Positions 25,128 through 33,879 of a stretch of 57,929 nucleotides of DNA are shown piece after piece (the first letter of the stretch is position 1; every line of letters begins with the position of its first letter). The DNA comes from an uncultured Arenicella sp. (lineage in GTDB: Bacteria > Pseudomonadota > Gammaproteobacteria > Arenicellales > Arenicellaceae). Location of the stretch: assembly GCA_937974565.1 (NCBI GenBank), contig CALJWL010000041.1, positions 1 through 57,929 of the forward strand, given 5' to 3'. Below the pieces are notes generated by a model. The model had not been told where the DNA came from and ran no database searches. It was given only the letters and a program-made list of their open reading frames with translations. The translations under genes were made by a program, and so were the position numbers.

Positions 25128-25573
25128 CCTGGTCTGACTTTAGTCGTGAGATTTATTTTAAATATATAAATATCAATAACTTAAAGTGTGACAAGCTGTG
25201 TCAGTTGGTTGTGTTGTGCGGCAAAAAATGTCATGCGTGCGCTTTATAAATAAGATGATATAGTCTTTTCAACTCAGTTGGGTATTATTGATTGGGCCGT
25301 TTAAGGGGTGCTGCACAAGCTTGTGGTAGGGTAAGCGCAGCACTTACTTAATCCCTCATTTTATTGTTACTTTATCTCTCTTTCAGTTGTTTTCTTCAGA
25401 CGTGAGTTTGCCTATTCACCATGGACATGGGTGAGTGTGCCTATTACACAACAAGCAAATGTCGTTGTTATTAGAACTGCTATGTAAGGTTATGAAATTA
25501 AGGAAAAACCTATAAAAAAATAAAATTGATAGTCTTAGGCTATACTGGACTCAGTTCAAGCTAGAGGTATTTT
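25128..25573. other. 446-bp structured leader region upstream of lpxD
   Basis: No gene. GTGCTGC (25308-25314) and GCAGCAC (25337-25343) form a 7-bp stem whose loop contains the palindrome ACAAGCTTGT. GTGAGTTTGCCTATT (25402-25416) and GTGAGTGTGCCTATT (25431-25445) are direct repeats 29 bp apart. A TATACT hexamer at 25541-25546 could be a -10 box close to the gene. Confidence 0.45.
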
Positions 25574-26608
25574 ATGTCGTTTAACATCGTGGAGCTTTTA
25601 AACAGATTTCCTGAGCTTATACAGTCTTCATTTGATCATCAATCAGTGACGATCAAGCAAATAGATTGTGTGAAAAACTGCACCGCTGACAGCTTAGTCT
25701 TTGTTGAAGATCAATCTCAAATACCCACTGTTACTCCTGCCGCCGTGGTAACGCAATCAAGTGTAGCGAACCAACTCACCGAGCGTGATTGTTGCGTAAT
25801 TGTGGTTGATAACGTTCGTTTAGCACAGGCAAAGATCAAGCAGGCCTATCAAGATTACGATTCAAGTGATTCAGAGTGGCCCGATATCCATGAATCCGCC
25901 ATTATTCACTCATCGGCCGTCCTTGGAAAAGGTGTGAGAGTAGGGCCGGGTGTGGTAATTAGTAAAGATGTGGCTATCGGTGTGGGCACACAGGTCCGTG
26001 CAAACACAGTAATCGAGCATGGAGCTAGCCTTGGTGTAAACTGCATTATCAACGCGCAAGTGAATATAGGTTATGACTGTGAACTTGGTGATCGAGTCAA
26101 TATTCACAGTGGTGTAGTAATTGGCAACGAAGGTTTCGGTTTCGCGCAAGACACAAATCGAGACTACCACCGCATTCCACACACGGGCATCGTAAAAGTT
26201 GGTAACGACGTGCAAATTGGTGCTAACAGCAATATTGATCGTGGCACCTATGAGGCCACCATCATTGGCGATGGCGTTAAGTTAGATTCGCTTTGTCATG
26301 TGGCACACAATGTGCATATAGACACGGGCGCGCTGTTCGCCTCACAAGCCTGCATTGCTGGCTCTACCTACATCGGCAAAAGAGTAATGGCATCAGGGCA
26401 GGTCGGTATTCTCGATCACCTTAATATTGCCGACAACACAGTGTTAGTGCATCGAACAGGAGTCACTGGCAACATCACACAACCTGGTATGTACGCAGGC
26501 GTGCCTGCAAAACCGTTTAAAGAGTACGTTCGCGTGTTAGGGCTAAATAAGCGCATCGAGAAGTTAGGTGTCCAGATAAAGGAGTTAAAGCAGAAGGTTT
26601 TGAATTAG
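25574..26608 (+). CDS. lpxD: UDP-3-O-acylglucosamine N-acyltransferase
   Basis: 344 residues, full LpxD length. An N-terminal uridine-binding-type domain (about 1-100) is followed by a left-handed beta-helix of hexapeptide repeats (about 105-300), including the LpxD mark GNEGFGFAQD near 185 and the catalytic histidine in HNVHI near 244-248, then a C-terminal helix. It N-acylates UDP-3-O-acylglucosamine in lipid A synthesis. The usual neighbours (bamA, skp, fabZ, lpxA) are absent, so this is either a relocated gene or a second copy acting in another acylated sugar pathway. Confidence 0.85.
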   Translation: MSFNIVELLNRFPELIQSSFDHQSVTIKQIDCVKNCTADSLVFVEDQSQIPTVTPAAVVTQSSVANQLTERDCCVIVVDNVRLAQAKIKQAYQDYDSSDSEWPDIHESAIIHSSAVLGKGVRVGPGVVISKDVAIGVGTQVRANTVIEHGASLGVNCIINAQVNIGYDCELGDRVNIHSGVVIGNEGFGFAQDTNRDYHRIPHTGIVKVGNDVQIGANSNIDRGTYEATIIGDGVKLDSLCHVAHNVHIDTGALFASQACIAGSTYIGKRVMASGQVGILDHLNIADNTVLVHRTGVTGNITQPGMYAGVPAKPFKEYVRVLGLNKRIEKLGVQIKELKQKVLN

Positions 26609-26802
26609 ACCTTTAGTGGATTTAACCGCTACTCCATTGACTTCGTGGTTGAAACCCCTGCTTAAAAAAAGCCACGATCATTTACGCTAAACGCCGAAAT
26701 GGCTCGTACTAATTGAGTTTCCGGGTGCAAGGCGGCTTGGTTAATACATGGGTTAAATGCACCGAAAAATAAAATGTACTCTGTTAGCAATTAGGGCGCT
26801 TT

Positions 26803-27027
26803 TTAAGTTGTACTTTTTGGTTTGTCGTTAACACTGAAGTGAAGCCAGGCCTTAATAAGCACACTAAGAACGATTAGGCCAAGAGCCACGAAGAAAAGAT
26901 ACGGCAGAGTACCAACAGTGTCTCGGGCTAAGAACAAAATATATTGATAGACAGTAAGCACAACGATTAACACGGATATTCCTGCTTTCCCCATGAATGA
27001 GGGTCTGCTTCGACTATTTCTCTTCAT
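26803..27027 (-). CDS. Small membrane protein, 74 residues
   Basis: Two hydrophobic segments (about 13-35 and 40-62) after a basic start MKRNSRSRPSF. The start is fixed by GGAGG five bases before the ATG at 27027; an in-frame ATG at 27039 overlaps that site and is unlikely. No family recognised. It lies downstream of the desaturase on the same strand, separated by 254 bp with an inverted repeat, so it may have its own promoter. Confidence 0.65.
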   Translation of the reverse strand: MKRNSRSRPSFMGKAGISVLIVVLTVYQYILFLARDTVGTLPYLFFVALGLIVLSVLIKAWLHFSVNDKPKSTT

Positions 27028-27170
27028 GAATACCTCCATTTTCTGATGCGTGTAGGCAGAATGATTGCCTCAGTTGTGTGACGCTCGAAAGCGATAACAC
27101 AGCATTATTAATGTATAGTGCAAATGCAACTAAAATGACACTTGTATTACATCTGTTTTTTGTTGACCTC

Positions 27171-27189
27171 GCCTTGATGTCATCAAGGC
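27171..27189. repeat. 19-bp palindrome between desaturase and small membrane protein
   Basis: GCCTTGATG and CATCAAGGC are perfect arms around one T. As RNA it would form a 7-bp stem with a 5-nt loop but no U-run follows, so an operator is as likely as a terminator. Confidence 0.4.
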
Positions 27190-27281
27190 TTTCCTGAGGC
27201 TAATGATGAAGTGGTGCGTGATTGGTGGCGGGTACAGCTATTACCCGATCGTTTCCCTGTACTTACTTTTTGACAAACTTG

Positions 27282-28253
27282 TTAACGGGTTCTTTTGATG
27301 AAGTTGGTCATGTCACATTGCTCAGGAACCCTTTTTACCTTGCGGTCAAAGTTGGCCGTTTCAACAACAAGTTCTTTTCTTGTTGGTAGCTGTTCAGGCA
27401 GCACAATGTTTTTTACTATGCCCAAGTTATGTAGGGCATTTAACACCCACCAACCGGGGTCCGGTTCGTCACTATGTAGCCCTAGCATTGCAGAGCCCGG
27501 AAAAGCATGATGATTGTTATGCCATGCCTCACCCATAGACAAAAAACCAGCTATTCGAATGTTGTGCCCTTGTACTGCAGCACCCTCGACAGACCAAGTA
27601 CGTTCGCCTTTATTATGAGCAAAATAACCAATCAACCAATGACCACCAATTGAAACCACTAGGCGCACTGAAATACCCCAAACAACCCAACTTATGCCGC
27701 CAAAAAAATACAATGGGAGCGCTAAGATAACAGAGTGGAGCAGCCAAGTTGATTCAATAAACTGGTAAAAACGACTCTCGATTATACGAGCCTCAATTTT
27801 GAATTCAGGCGGATATTTTAGGTTTAGGTCGCAATTGAGTTGCCACCACCCATCTCTTAAGAGGTTGGAGCCGTGGAGTAAATAATCGTGACATTTTACT
27901 TGGCGCTGAGCCCAGTCTCGAAGATCGTGCTGTTTAAGCATCCCTATTGGCCCTGCCATCCCAACCAAAACGCCCAGATAGACAAATAGATACTCCATCC
28001 ATAAAGGGCATTCGTATGACCTGTGAATAAGGAGTCGATGCATACCTAATGAGTGTCCGAAGCAAAGCGTGATGCCTGTCAGTAAAACAAAGACGAATAC
28101 CCCAGAAAGTGAAAAGTAAAATGGCGCAATGAATAGCAGAATAAGTAAGTTAGAAAGAAACCAAATGGATTTGACTGGGCTCCACACCACTTCGCCATTC
28201 CAGGCACTTTCAACATTGTCGGAGTGTACTCTTTGCGTGTTCTTCATGATCAA
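27282..28253 (-). CDS. Membrane fatty acid desaturase family protein
   Basis: 323 residues with several membrane helices. Histidine boxes: HSLGMHRLLIH near 67-77 and HNNHH near 243-247. The middle box reads KQHDLRDWAQRQ followed by CHDY, not the HxxHH of classical delta-9 desaturases. This variant belongs to a recognisable subgroup, but whether it introduces a double bond or performs another di-iron reaction is open. It sits in the inner membrane and follows a small membrane protein gene; a membrane-anchored AraC regulator is divergent from the pair. Confidence 0.82.
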   Translation of the reverse strand: MIMKNTQRVHSDNVESAWNGEVVWSPVKSIWFLSNLLILLFIAPFYFSLSGVFVFVLLTGITLCFGHSLGMHRLLIHRSYECPLWMEYLFVYLGVLVGMAGPIGMLKQHDLRDWAQRQVKCHDYLLHGSNLLRDGWWQLNCDLNLKYPPEFKIEARIIESRFYQFIESTWLLHSVILALPLYFFGGISWVVWGISVRLVVSIGGHWLIGYFAHNKGERTWSVEGAAVQGHNIRIAGFLSMGEAWHNNHHAFPGSAMLGLHSDEPDPGWWVLNALHNLGIVKNIVLPEQLPTRKELVVETANFDRKVKRVPEQCDMTNFIKRTR

Positions 28254-28320
28254 CCTAGAGGCATCAACGCCTCAACACTGGCCTTGTTTCTCTGTAACGC
28301 ACACCGCCAACTTTTGTTGG

Positions 28321-28707
28321 CTATCTTTGATAGCCATACTTAAGAACGATTGCAATGACTAGAAAAAATATGCCGACATAGTCTACGGATAATACGTTTA
28401 GTATTGCAGAATTAGTGCTGCCAACGGTGTGAACCAAAACAGCAAAGCCAATCATGCTTATGGCGGCCATGGTAATGGCCGCGTGTTGGTAAATTGGAAC
28501 GAACGCCGAATACAGAATAAAACCACCGAGCAAACCAAATAACAACGCACGATGCTGCATTAAAATAACCAGATCATCTGAGGTCAAACTTATTTTGTAG
28601 GCCGTCTCTAGGTTTTTTACGCCCAACAAACCGGCAATGGGGAAAAAATTAATAAGACCGACAATCACAAGCGAAGCGGTAACGAGTTTGTTCAAAGTCA
28701 TCTCCAT
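28321..28707 (-). CDS. Hypothetical four-helix membrane protein
   Basis: 128 residues, four hydrophobic segments (about 7-28, 50-70, 76-94 and 106-124), with QHRALLFGLLGGFILYSAF near 51-69. Homologues of this shape are often mislabelled phosphopantetheine adenylyltransferase in databases; nothing here resembles a nucleotidyltransferase. It precedes the desaturase by 67 bp on the same strand and is probably co-transcribed with it, so a role with membrane lipids is a reasonable guess only. Confidence 0.75.
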   Translation of the reverse strand: MEMTLNKLVTASLVIVGLINFFPIAGLLGVKNLETAYKISLTSDDLVILMQHRALLFGLLGGFILYSAFVPIYQHAAITMAAISMIGFAVLVHTVGSTNSAILNVLSVDYVGIFFLVIAIVLKYGYQR

Positions 28708-29035
28708 GTGCGGCTAAGGCCTTTGCAAAAAGACACTGTAAACTCGCCTTGCACAGTGAGTAAAATGGGGGCAGTAAACGGATATGTCTCTTTTTATTTT
28801 CATTGAAGTTCGAGTACTTTCCTATCTTGCCACTAGTTTATATGATCATTCGGTTCTGGTTTACTTTTTTCATCTTTTGGATAAGGCTTCATTGTGGTGT
28901 GCCACATCTGACGTACGTGATCAAATGCAAATCGGTCCCTGTTTTCGTTAACAAGATAGAAGCGGCGTAATCGATTTTCGCACTGGCAATTGATAGACTG
29001 TGGGACCATTAACCTGCAATAACTCATGATCCATT
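28708..29035. other. Divergent promoter region, 328 bp
   Basis: It separates the membrane protein/desaturase genes from the AraC gene. I see a CACTGT/ACAGTG inverted repeat near 28735-28760 and a minus-strand 64-codon frame (28833-29027) without family resemblance. No promoter is clear enough to name. Confidence 0.35.
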
Positions 29036-30214
29036 ATGTCGCAAGCTCAGACTCTAATATTATCTATCGGAGGGTTTCAGGGCTTTTTATTATTCACTCT
29101 TTTGGTGAGTGACAGGCGGGTGAACTATGCCAGCAAATTACTGGGCTTACAGTGTCTGTTTATCGCAACGACTTTTGCACTGCCACTCATCGTTAACGCT
29201 GGAGAAAGCGGTTTGACTTGGTTGGTTGGCGTTCTGGTGTTTCTGCCTGCGAGCTACGGTGCTCTTACTTATTTATATTGCCGATCGGCAATGACGGGCT
29301 CGCCGCTCAAAACGACCGATGTTCTGCATTTACTGCCTTTAGCAATATGCTATCTGCTTAACTATGACCTTCTATTCTCGCCATCAAAGGCGTTAAGCTT
29401 TGTCACAGAGCCAGAGACCACCCTCTTTCGGCATGACGTTACGAAAGTTATTTTTTACGGCCAAGCATTCGTTTACACGGCGAGTTTGGTGCGCATGATC
29501 AGTCACTACCAAACCCAAGCCAAACAAACGTTGTCATCTTACAACCCAGACATCTTTAAATGGTTATGGAGCCTGACGGTATTCGTCGTGTCAATTTGGA
29601 GTTTGAAAGTGCTGTTTTACTTTATGCACTCAAAACCAGCCTTGAATATTCTGGCCGATTGTTTATTGGTGCTAATGGTGTATTTTATTGCGGTTGTTCA
29701 ATGGCGTAATCCAAGCCTATTTCATGTTCGGCAACTTGCGACACAGCTTTCATCACAACTTTTAATACAACGTACACCAGAACCCATTGTCTCCGAGCAG
29801 GTAAAAACAAAGGCAGAGTGTCCTACACAGAACAATAATAAATCAACATCCAAGGGTTTATTAGATCAAGAGACGCGCTCAAGTATTTTGCAACTGGTGC
29901 AAGGTCATGTCGAAGAGCAAGCCTTGTATCGCAATAGTGACCTGACTTTAGCCACGCTTGCCGAACAGGTTGGGGTGAGTGTGCATCACCTGTCGGAAAC
30001 CTTAAATCAAACAGGCGGAAAAAATTTCAATTTGTTTATCAACGAATATCGGGTGGCAGAAGTCTGTCAGCAACTAGAACAGAAAAGCGAACGTAAATTG
30101 ATAGACGTAGCACTGGACGCGGGTTTTTCGTCAAAAAGCAGCTTCAATGCCATATTTAAAAAACTCACAGGGCAGACCCCAAGTCTGTATCGCCGCCAAC
30201 TGATGCAAAACTAG
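29036..30214 (+). CDS. AraC family regulator with N-terminal membrane domain
   Basis: 392 residues. The first 220 contain about seven hydrophobic helices, then a linker rich in Q, K and N, then an AraC DNA-binding domain at about 290-390: LTLATLAEQVGVSVHHLSE and, in the second HTH, DAGFSSKSSFNAIFKKLTG followed by QTPSLYRR. Regulators of this build are common in Bacteroidetes and marine gammaproteobacteria and probably sense a membrane or periplasmic signal. The divergent desaturase unit is the likely target. The stop codon lies inside the left end of a MITE-like element, so the last few residues may be set by it. Confidence 0.88.
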   Translation: MSQAQTLILSIGGFQGFLLFTLLVSDRRVNYASKLLGLQCLFIATTFALPLIVNAGESGLTWLVGVLVFLPASYGALTYLYCRSAMTGSPLKTTDVLHLLPLAICYLLNYDLLFSPSKALSFVTEPETTLFRHDVTKVIFYGQAFVYTASLVRMISHYQTQAKQTLSSYNPDIFKWLWSLTVFVVSIWSLKVLFYFMHSKPALNILADCLLVLMVYFIAVVQWRNPSLFHVRQLATQLSSQLLIQRTPEPIVSEQVKTKAECPTQNNNKSTSKGLLDQETRSSILQLVQGHVEEQALYRNSDLTLATLAEQVGVSVHHLSETLNQTGGKNFNLFINEYRVAEVCQQLEQKSERKLIDVALDAGFSSKSSFNAIFKKLTGQTPSLYRRQLMQN

Positions 30215-30319
30215 AAGCTGTTTGATAACTCCTGAATGACGATAATGCTGTGTTGTGGGTGTTTTCGACAATTTTTATGCTATTGAGTCGTCATTCAAAA
30301 GTTATTAAACGGCTTCTAG
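30211..30319. mobile_element. 109-bp MITE-like element
   Basis: Left arm 30211-30243 and right arm 30287-30319 are inverted repeats matching at 28 of 33 positions. The outermost bases on both sides are CTAG, which fits the 4-bp YTAR duplication of IS5-type elements. There is no coding sequence inside. In RNA most mismatches would be G-U pairs. Confidence 0.5.
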
Positions 30320-30344
30320 AAAAAACTCTTTTCGCTTAAAAAGC

Positions 30345-30382
30345 GCTAAAACACCAGGTTTGGGCCGATGTTTTAGCCTTTT
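30345..30382 (+). terminator. Probable Rho-independent terminator after the AraC gene
   Basis: GCTAAAACA (30345-30353) pairs perfectly with TGTTTTAGC (30369-30377) around a 15-nt loop, followed by CTTTTC. Confidence 0.5.
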
Positions 30383-30466
30383 CAGACGTCTAATCTTATA
30401 AAGCTGGACGCACTCACTCAACTCTGATGTTGAAATTGGGCCATCACTAACCGATGGAGTTTCCCA

Positions 30467-31993
30467 ATGTTAAAAACACGTTCTAAATGGCTAATTGGCC
30501 TCTTGATTTGCTTAGCCATCCTTGCGTTCGCCTATCTACAATGGTTTAAGAACGGCGTTAACCTTATTTACGGTGCCCATACTGAAGTGGTTGACCATAC
30601 GGCTTTTGCATCGCCTGTTGAGCTTACCGCGATTATCAATGTCAATGTACTCTCACCAGACGGTCAAGTCATGTTGCCTAATCGCACGATAGTGGTTGAT
30701 GGCGGAGAGATTGTTTCTGTGACCGTCGACGGCGCAACACCCGCTAATGCCAAGGTCATTGATGGGCGCAGCAAATACGTTATTCCGGGCCTGGTCGATT
30801 CGCACGTTCACCTTTTAAAAAGTCCAAACGATCTATTGCTCTATGTGGCTAACGGCGTTACCCATATCCGTGATCTAGGTGGTCCAGATGAGCGTTTGAC
30901 GTTGCGTAAAGAGATTGAGCAAGGCCGTGTGGGTCCTCGCATGTTTGTTTCATCACCGCCGATTAACTCATGGGGCCTGCTCGAAGGTGCCTTTATGGAA
31001 ATCATCACATTCCATAAAAATACCCATAGCGTAGAACACGCTAAAAACATGGTTAAAAAGTTTGCCGAGCAAGGCTACGATGCGATTAAAACCTATCACC
31101 TAGACATGCCCAGCTACCGAGCCGTGAATGACTTAGCCATGGAGCTTGGCGTACCAACCACCGGCCATTTACCACTGACTTTCGAGCTGCCAGAACTCGC
31201 GGTCACGCAACAAAGGGAAATCGCCCACCTTGAGGAAGTGGTCAGTGTGCTGATTCGCGAGTTTGGGTCAATCAGTGAAAAAGGCAGCGCTGCGTTTCAT
31301 GCTCACGTTGAAGCTCGCAGCGGTGAGATTATCGACGACCTGTTGACCAACGACATTACGGTGAACTCGGTGTTGTGGTTTATGGAAAGTATTCATGACC
31401 AATACAGTGACCTTGAATCAGAGTTAACAACCGTGCGCGTCGAATACGCCAACCCTGGTCTGGTTGAAGGCACCAAAGACTCCGAACAATATGAAGTTGG
31501 TTGGTTGCCTACTTACAACCAGTTCGAGTCTGACCATGACCATTTCAGTGAGGAGTACAAGAAAGACGATGTATTTTGGCAAGCCCGAGAAAAAGCCCAT
31601 CACATTTTATTGAAAGCAATGGTGACACGTGGGGTGAACATTGTCGCCGGCACTGATTCAGGCGCCAATTTGGTAGTGCCGGGTTTCTCTATGCACGATG
31701 AATTGGCATCACTGAACAAGGCCGGTATGAGCGCAGCGCAGGCCCTGGCCTCTGCGACCGTAAGACCGGCGAAATTGATGAACAGTAATGCAGGCAGCAT
31801 TGAAGTGGGGCGGCGGGCCGATTTGCTTATTCTTAACGAAAACCCGCTTGTTGATATTAATAATACCCGTGCCATTGATACGGTGATCCTTAATGGGCGC
31901 GTTTTAGGGCGTAACCAGTTAGATGCCATACTCGCAGCGGTTAAACAAGCCAATGACAACAGTCGCACAGTTAGTATCGACCCGTATTTGTAG
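30467..31993 (+). CDS. Amidohydrolase family protein, membrane-anchored or exported
   Basis: 508 residues. Residues 8-26 form a signal or anchor helix. The amidohydrolase metal site starts with GLVDSHVHLL near 108-117, followed by YDAIKTYHL (bridging Lys near 208), TTGHLP, VSVLIREF and AGTDSGANLVVPGFSMHDEL near 396-415. The C-terminal beta-sandwich ends with GSIEVGRRADLLILNENPL. Members of this COG1228-like group hydrolyse cyclic amides, dipeptides or esters outside the cytoplasm; the substrate cannot be told here. Transcribed alone, followed by a strong terminator. Confidence 0.87.
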   Translation: MLKTRSKWLIGLLICLAILAFAYLQWFKNGVNLIYGAHTEVVDHTAFASPVELTAIINVNVLSPDGQVMLPNRTIVVDGGEIVSVTVDGATPANAKVIDGRSKYVIPGLVDSHVHLLKSPNDLLLYVANGVTHIRDLGGPDERLTLRKEIEQGRVGPRMFVSSPPINSWGLLEGAFMEIITFHKNTHSVEHAKNMVKKFAEQGYDAIKTYHLDMPSYRAVNDLAMELGVPTTGHLPLTFELPELAVTQQREIAHLEEVVSVLIREFGSISEKGSAAFHAHVEARSGEIIDDLLTNDITVNSVLWFMESIHDQYSDLESELTTVRVEYANPGLVEGTKDSEQYEVGWLPTYNQFESDHDHFSEEYKKDDVFWQAREKAHHILLKAMVTRGVNIVAGTDSGANLVVPGFSMHDELASLNKAGMSAAQALASATVRPAKLMNSNAGSIEVGRRADLLILNENPLVDINNTRAIDTVILNGRVLGRNQLDAILAAVKQANDNSRTVSIDPYL

Positions 31994-32400
31994 CCCACTT
32001 TTTTGAGGCGAAGTTGATGTCAAAATCGGCTCACTAATAAACGAACCTCTGTAAAAATAGAAAGAGGGTAGGCTAGTTTTTACTTACTCTAGCCTACCCT
32101 TTTTGGCTTAAGAAAATAGAGTGGGCATGCTCAACGCTGACAGTTAAGCCCCTTGAAGAGTTCGAAGGAAAATGAAGGTCTCTGTTACAAGAGATTAAAT
32201 TTATGAAAAATGAAAGAAAAGACGCTAGAGTGGCTAGAATGGGTGTTTCGTTGTCTATAGCGGCCCTATTCTTTGATACGGTCAATAATTATTAGCATTT
32301 ATAACGACGTAATGAGATATTTTGAGAAGTCGAAATAGAGTGTAAGCAATATTTAAAACCCGTTGTTAGATTTGAAGTTATTTTTATAAAGGAGCGATGA
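31994..32400. other. 407-bp intergenic region
   Basis: It holds the terminator at 32064-32104. The rest, up to the AGGAGCG ribosome site just before 32401, shows no other structure I can support. Confidence 0.4.
32064..32104 (+). terminator. Strong Rho-independent terminator after the amidohydrolase
   Basis: AGGGTAGGCTAG (32065-32076) pairs over 12 bp with CTAGCCTACCCT (32089-32100), followed by TTTT. A bases before the stem make it potentially bidirectional. Confidence 0.85.
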
Positions 32401-32892
32401 ATGAATGCTAAAAAAGTGTTCGATTTAATTTTTTCGGGGTTTATAGCCGTATTCTTCATATCGATTTGTCAAGCGAATGAAAAGTCATACAGCCCTTTAG
32501 AACAGTCAAACCTAAATAAAGCCATATATTGTATGGAGATATTGGAAAGTAGGAACGATCTTAAACCATCGAGAAGAATTGATATCCTACGTAGCGAGTG
32601 TTATTCCGAGAACTTTATTGAACACTCGCCCCACATAAGCGATGGCCGAGAAGGGCTTTTTAGGCTATTTCAGGGTAGATACAAAGAGTATCCGGAGCTT
32701 TCTATGTCTATTAAGCGAAGCGCATCTGAAGGGGATTTGGTTTGGTTACACCTTCATGTAAAGCGCACACCCAATTCTCTTGGGGCTGCTCTCATGCATA
32801 TCTTCCGAATGAAAGATGGAATGATTGTGGAGCATTGGGGGGTAGGTCAGCCAGTTCCAGAAGAGCCTAAAAATAAAAACACGATGTTTTGA
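32401..32892 (+). CDS. SnoaL-like (NTF2-fold) secreted protein
   Basis: 163 residues. A signal peptide (1-25, ending SICQANE) precedes an NTF2/SnoaL-like domain with YSENFIEHSPHISDGREGL near 73-91, IKRSASEGDLVWLHLHVKR near 105-123, and HIFRMKDGMIVEHWGVGQP followed by VPE near 133-154. This is the pattern of the COG4922 predicted SnoaL-like proteins. Enzymatic activity is unproven in most members. An AGGAGCG ribosome site lies just upstream. It precedes another secreted protein gene by 120 bp. Confidence 0.82.
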   Translation: MNAKKVFDLIFSGFIAVFFISICQANEKSYSPLEQSNLNKAIYCMEILESRNDLKPSRRIDILRSECYSENFIEHSPHISDGREGLFRLFQGRYKEYPELSMSIKRSASEGDLVWLHLHVKRTPNSLGAALMHIFRMKDGMIVEHWGVGQPVPEEPKNKNTMF

Positions 32893-33012
32893 ACTTGGAG
32901 AGCATAATAAGCTAACCCATATTTACGACGAAGGTCTGTGGCTGGCATGCATATTCGAATGTTAATATGGCGCCTCAATTTTAATAGAACTAAACGTTCA
33001 AACAGGACACAT

Positions 33013-33645
33013 ATGAAACAAGGCATTAAAACCGCTATTTTCGCCACTTTTTTTTCATTAGCTAATGTAACCTTGGCTCAAAGTACCATTGAGCCGCCTA
33101 TTGCTGTCGGGCCAATTGCTCAACTTGATATGACTGTTCGGCAGAGCAACCTTGATATAATTACTACTGGCGACAGCAGTGGTACTTTTCCGCGTGGCAC
33201 GATCCGAAATGTGGCTACGGTTGACATCACTAATCTTCAATCTCTTGGAGATGTGCTAACTGGCAACCAGCCCTCTAATCCTAACGGCTTATTACTGCGA
33301 ATTCGGATCAACGATAGAGGGGAAGTGAATGTCCCTATTCTATTTGAAGAGGGTCAAGATGAGGTGGTTGTTGGTAGAGCGCGCGTGATAGACCCGACTA
33401 CATTCGTTGACGACGGAACGTTAAAAGGAAGAATTAAAGCCAATTATGATATTGCCACGGATACCCTAGTACTCAGATACGCTGAGCGAGTAGATTTGAA
33501 TACATCTGCAACTCGTTTTGCTGTGAACGAGGCGAGACGTTTTTCGATTAACATGTCTTTTCGTTTTAACGATCGAAGTCGAGGTCTGTTAGTTTTTTCT
33601 GCGGCTGGAGAAGCCCCAATGACCCAATTTGGTTATCTTCAATAA
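33013..33645 (+). CDS. Secreted hypothetical protein
   Basis: 210 residues from the ATG at 33013, chosen because AGGA lies five bases before it and a clean signal peptide starts there (KQGIKTAIFATFFSLANVTL, then AQS). The frame is open to 32938. The mature protein is rich in beta-forming stretches (VDITNL, LLLRIRINDRGEVNVPILF, GRIKANYDIATDTLVLRYAE) and has no cysteine. I do not recognise a family. It may share transcription with the SnoaL-like gene. Confidence 0.7.
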   Translation: MKQGIKTAIFATFFSLANVTLAQSTIEPPIAVGPIAQLDMTVRQSNLDIITTGDSSGTFPRGTIRNVATVDITNLQSLGDVLTGNQPSNPNGLLLRIRINDRGEVNVPILFEEGQDEVVVGRARVIDPTTFVDDGTLKGRIKANYDIATDTLVLRYAERVDLNTSATRFAVNEARRFSINMSFRFNDRSRGLLVFSAAGEAPMTQFGYLQ

Positions 33646-33809
33646 TAGGCTTGAGTGCTGGCGAAAACTCTCAGTCTCTTGAAATGGCATCATATATTGC
33701 CCAGTGTACTTTGAGTTTTGGTTGATTTTCCTAGGTAACTTCCCCTGTTTGTATTGACGTGATAGGCTTTCAATACTCAAAGCGGGCATTACCAAAGCAC
33801 TCAGTTTTG

Positions 33810-33840
33810 TCGATGCGCATTGATCATCAATGCGCATCGA
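33810..33840. repeat. 31-bp near-perfect palindrome
   Basis: TCGATGCGCATTGAT and ATCAATGCGCATCGA are perfect 15-bp arms around a single C. There is no T-run on either side, so it does not look like a terminator. It lies between the secreted protein gene and the IS3 remnant. Confidence 0.6.
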
Positions 33841-33879
33841 TGCCTAGTCAGTTAGAGTTTAAGGTTTGGGTGGCGCTCG

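Noticed and set aside
28321-28707. Phosphopantetheine adenylyltransferase label for the small membrane protein
   Set aside because: Four membrane helices and no nucleotidyltransferase motif; the label is a database error carried by homologues.
28833-29027. 64-codon frame on the minus strand next to the membrane AraC gene
   Set aside because: No family resemblance, no ribosome site, and it fills the divergent promoter region; more likely chance.
32094-32285. 63-codon minus-strand frame after the amidohydrolase
   Set aside because: It ends inside a terminator hairpin and has a composition unlike the real genes.
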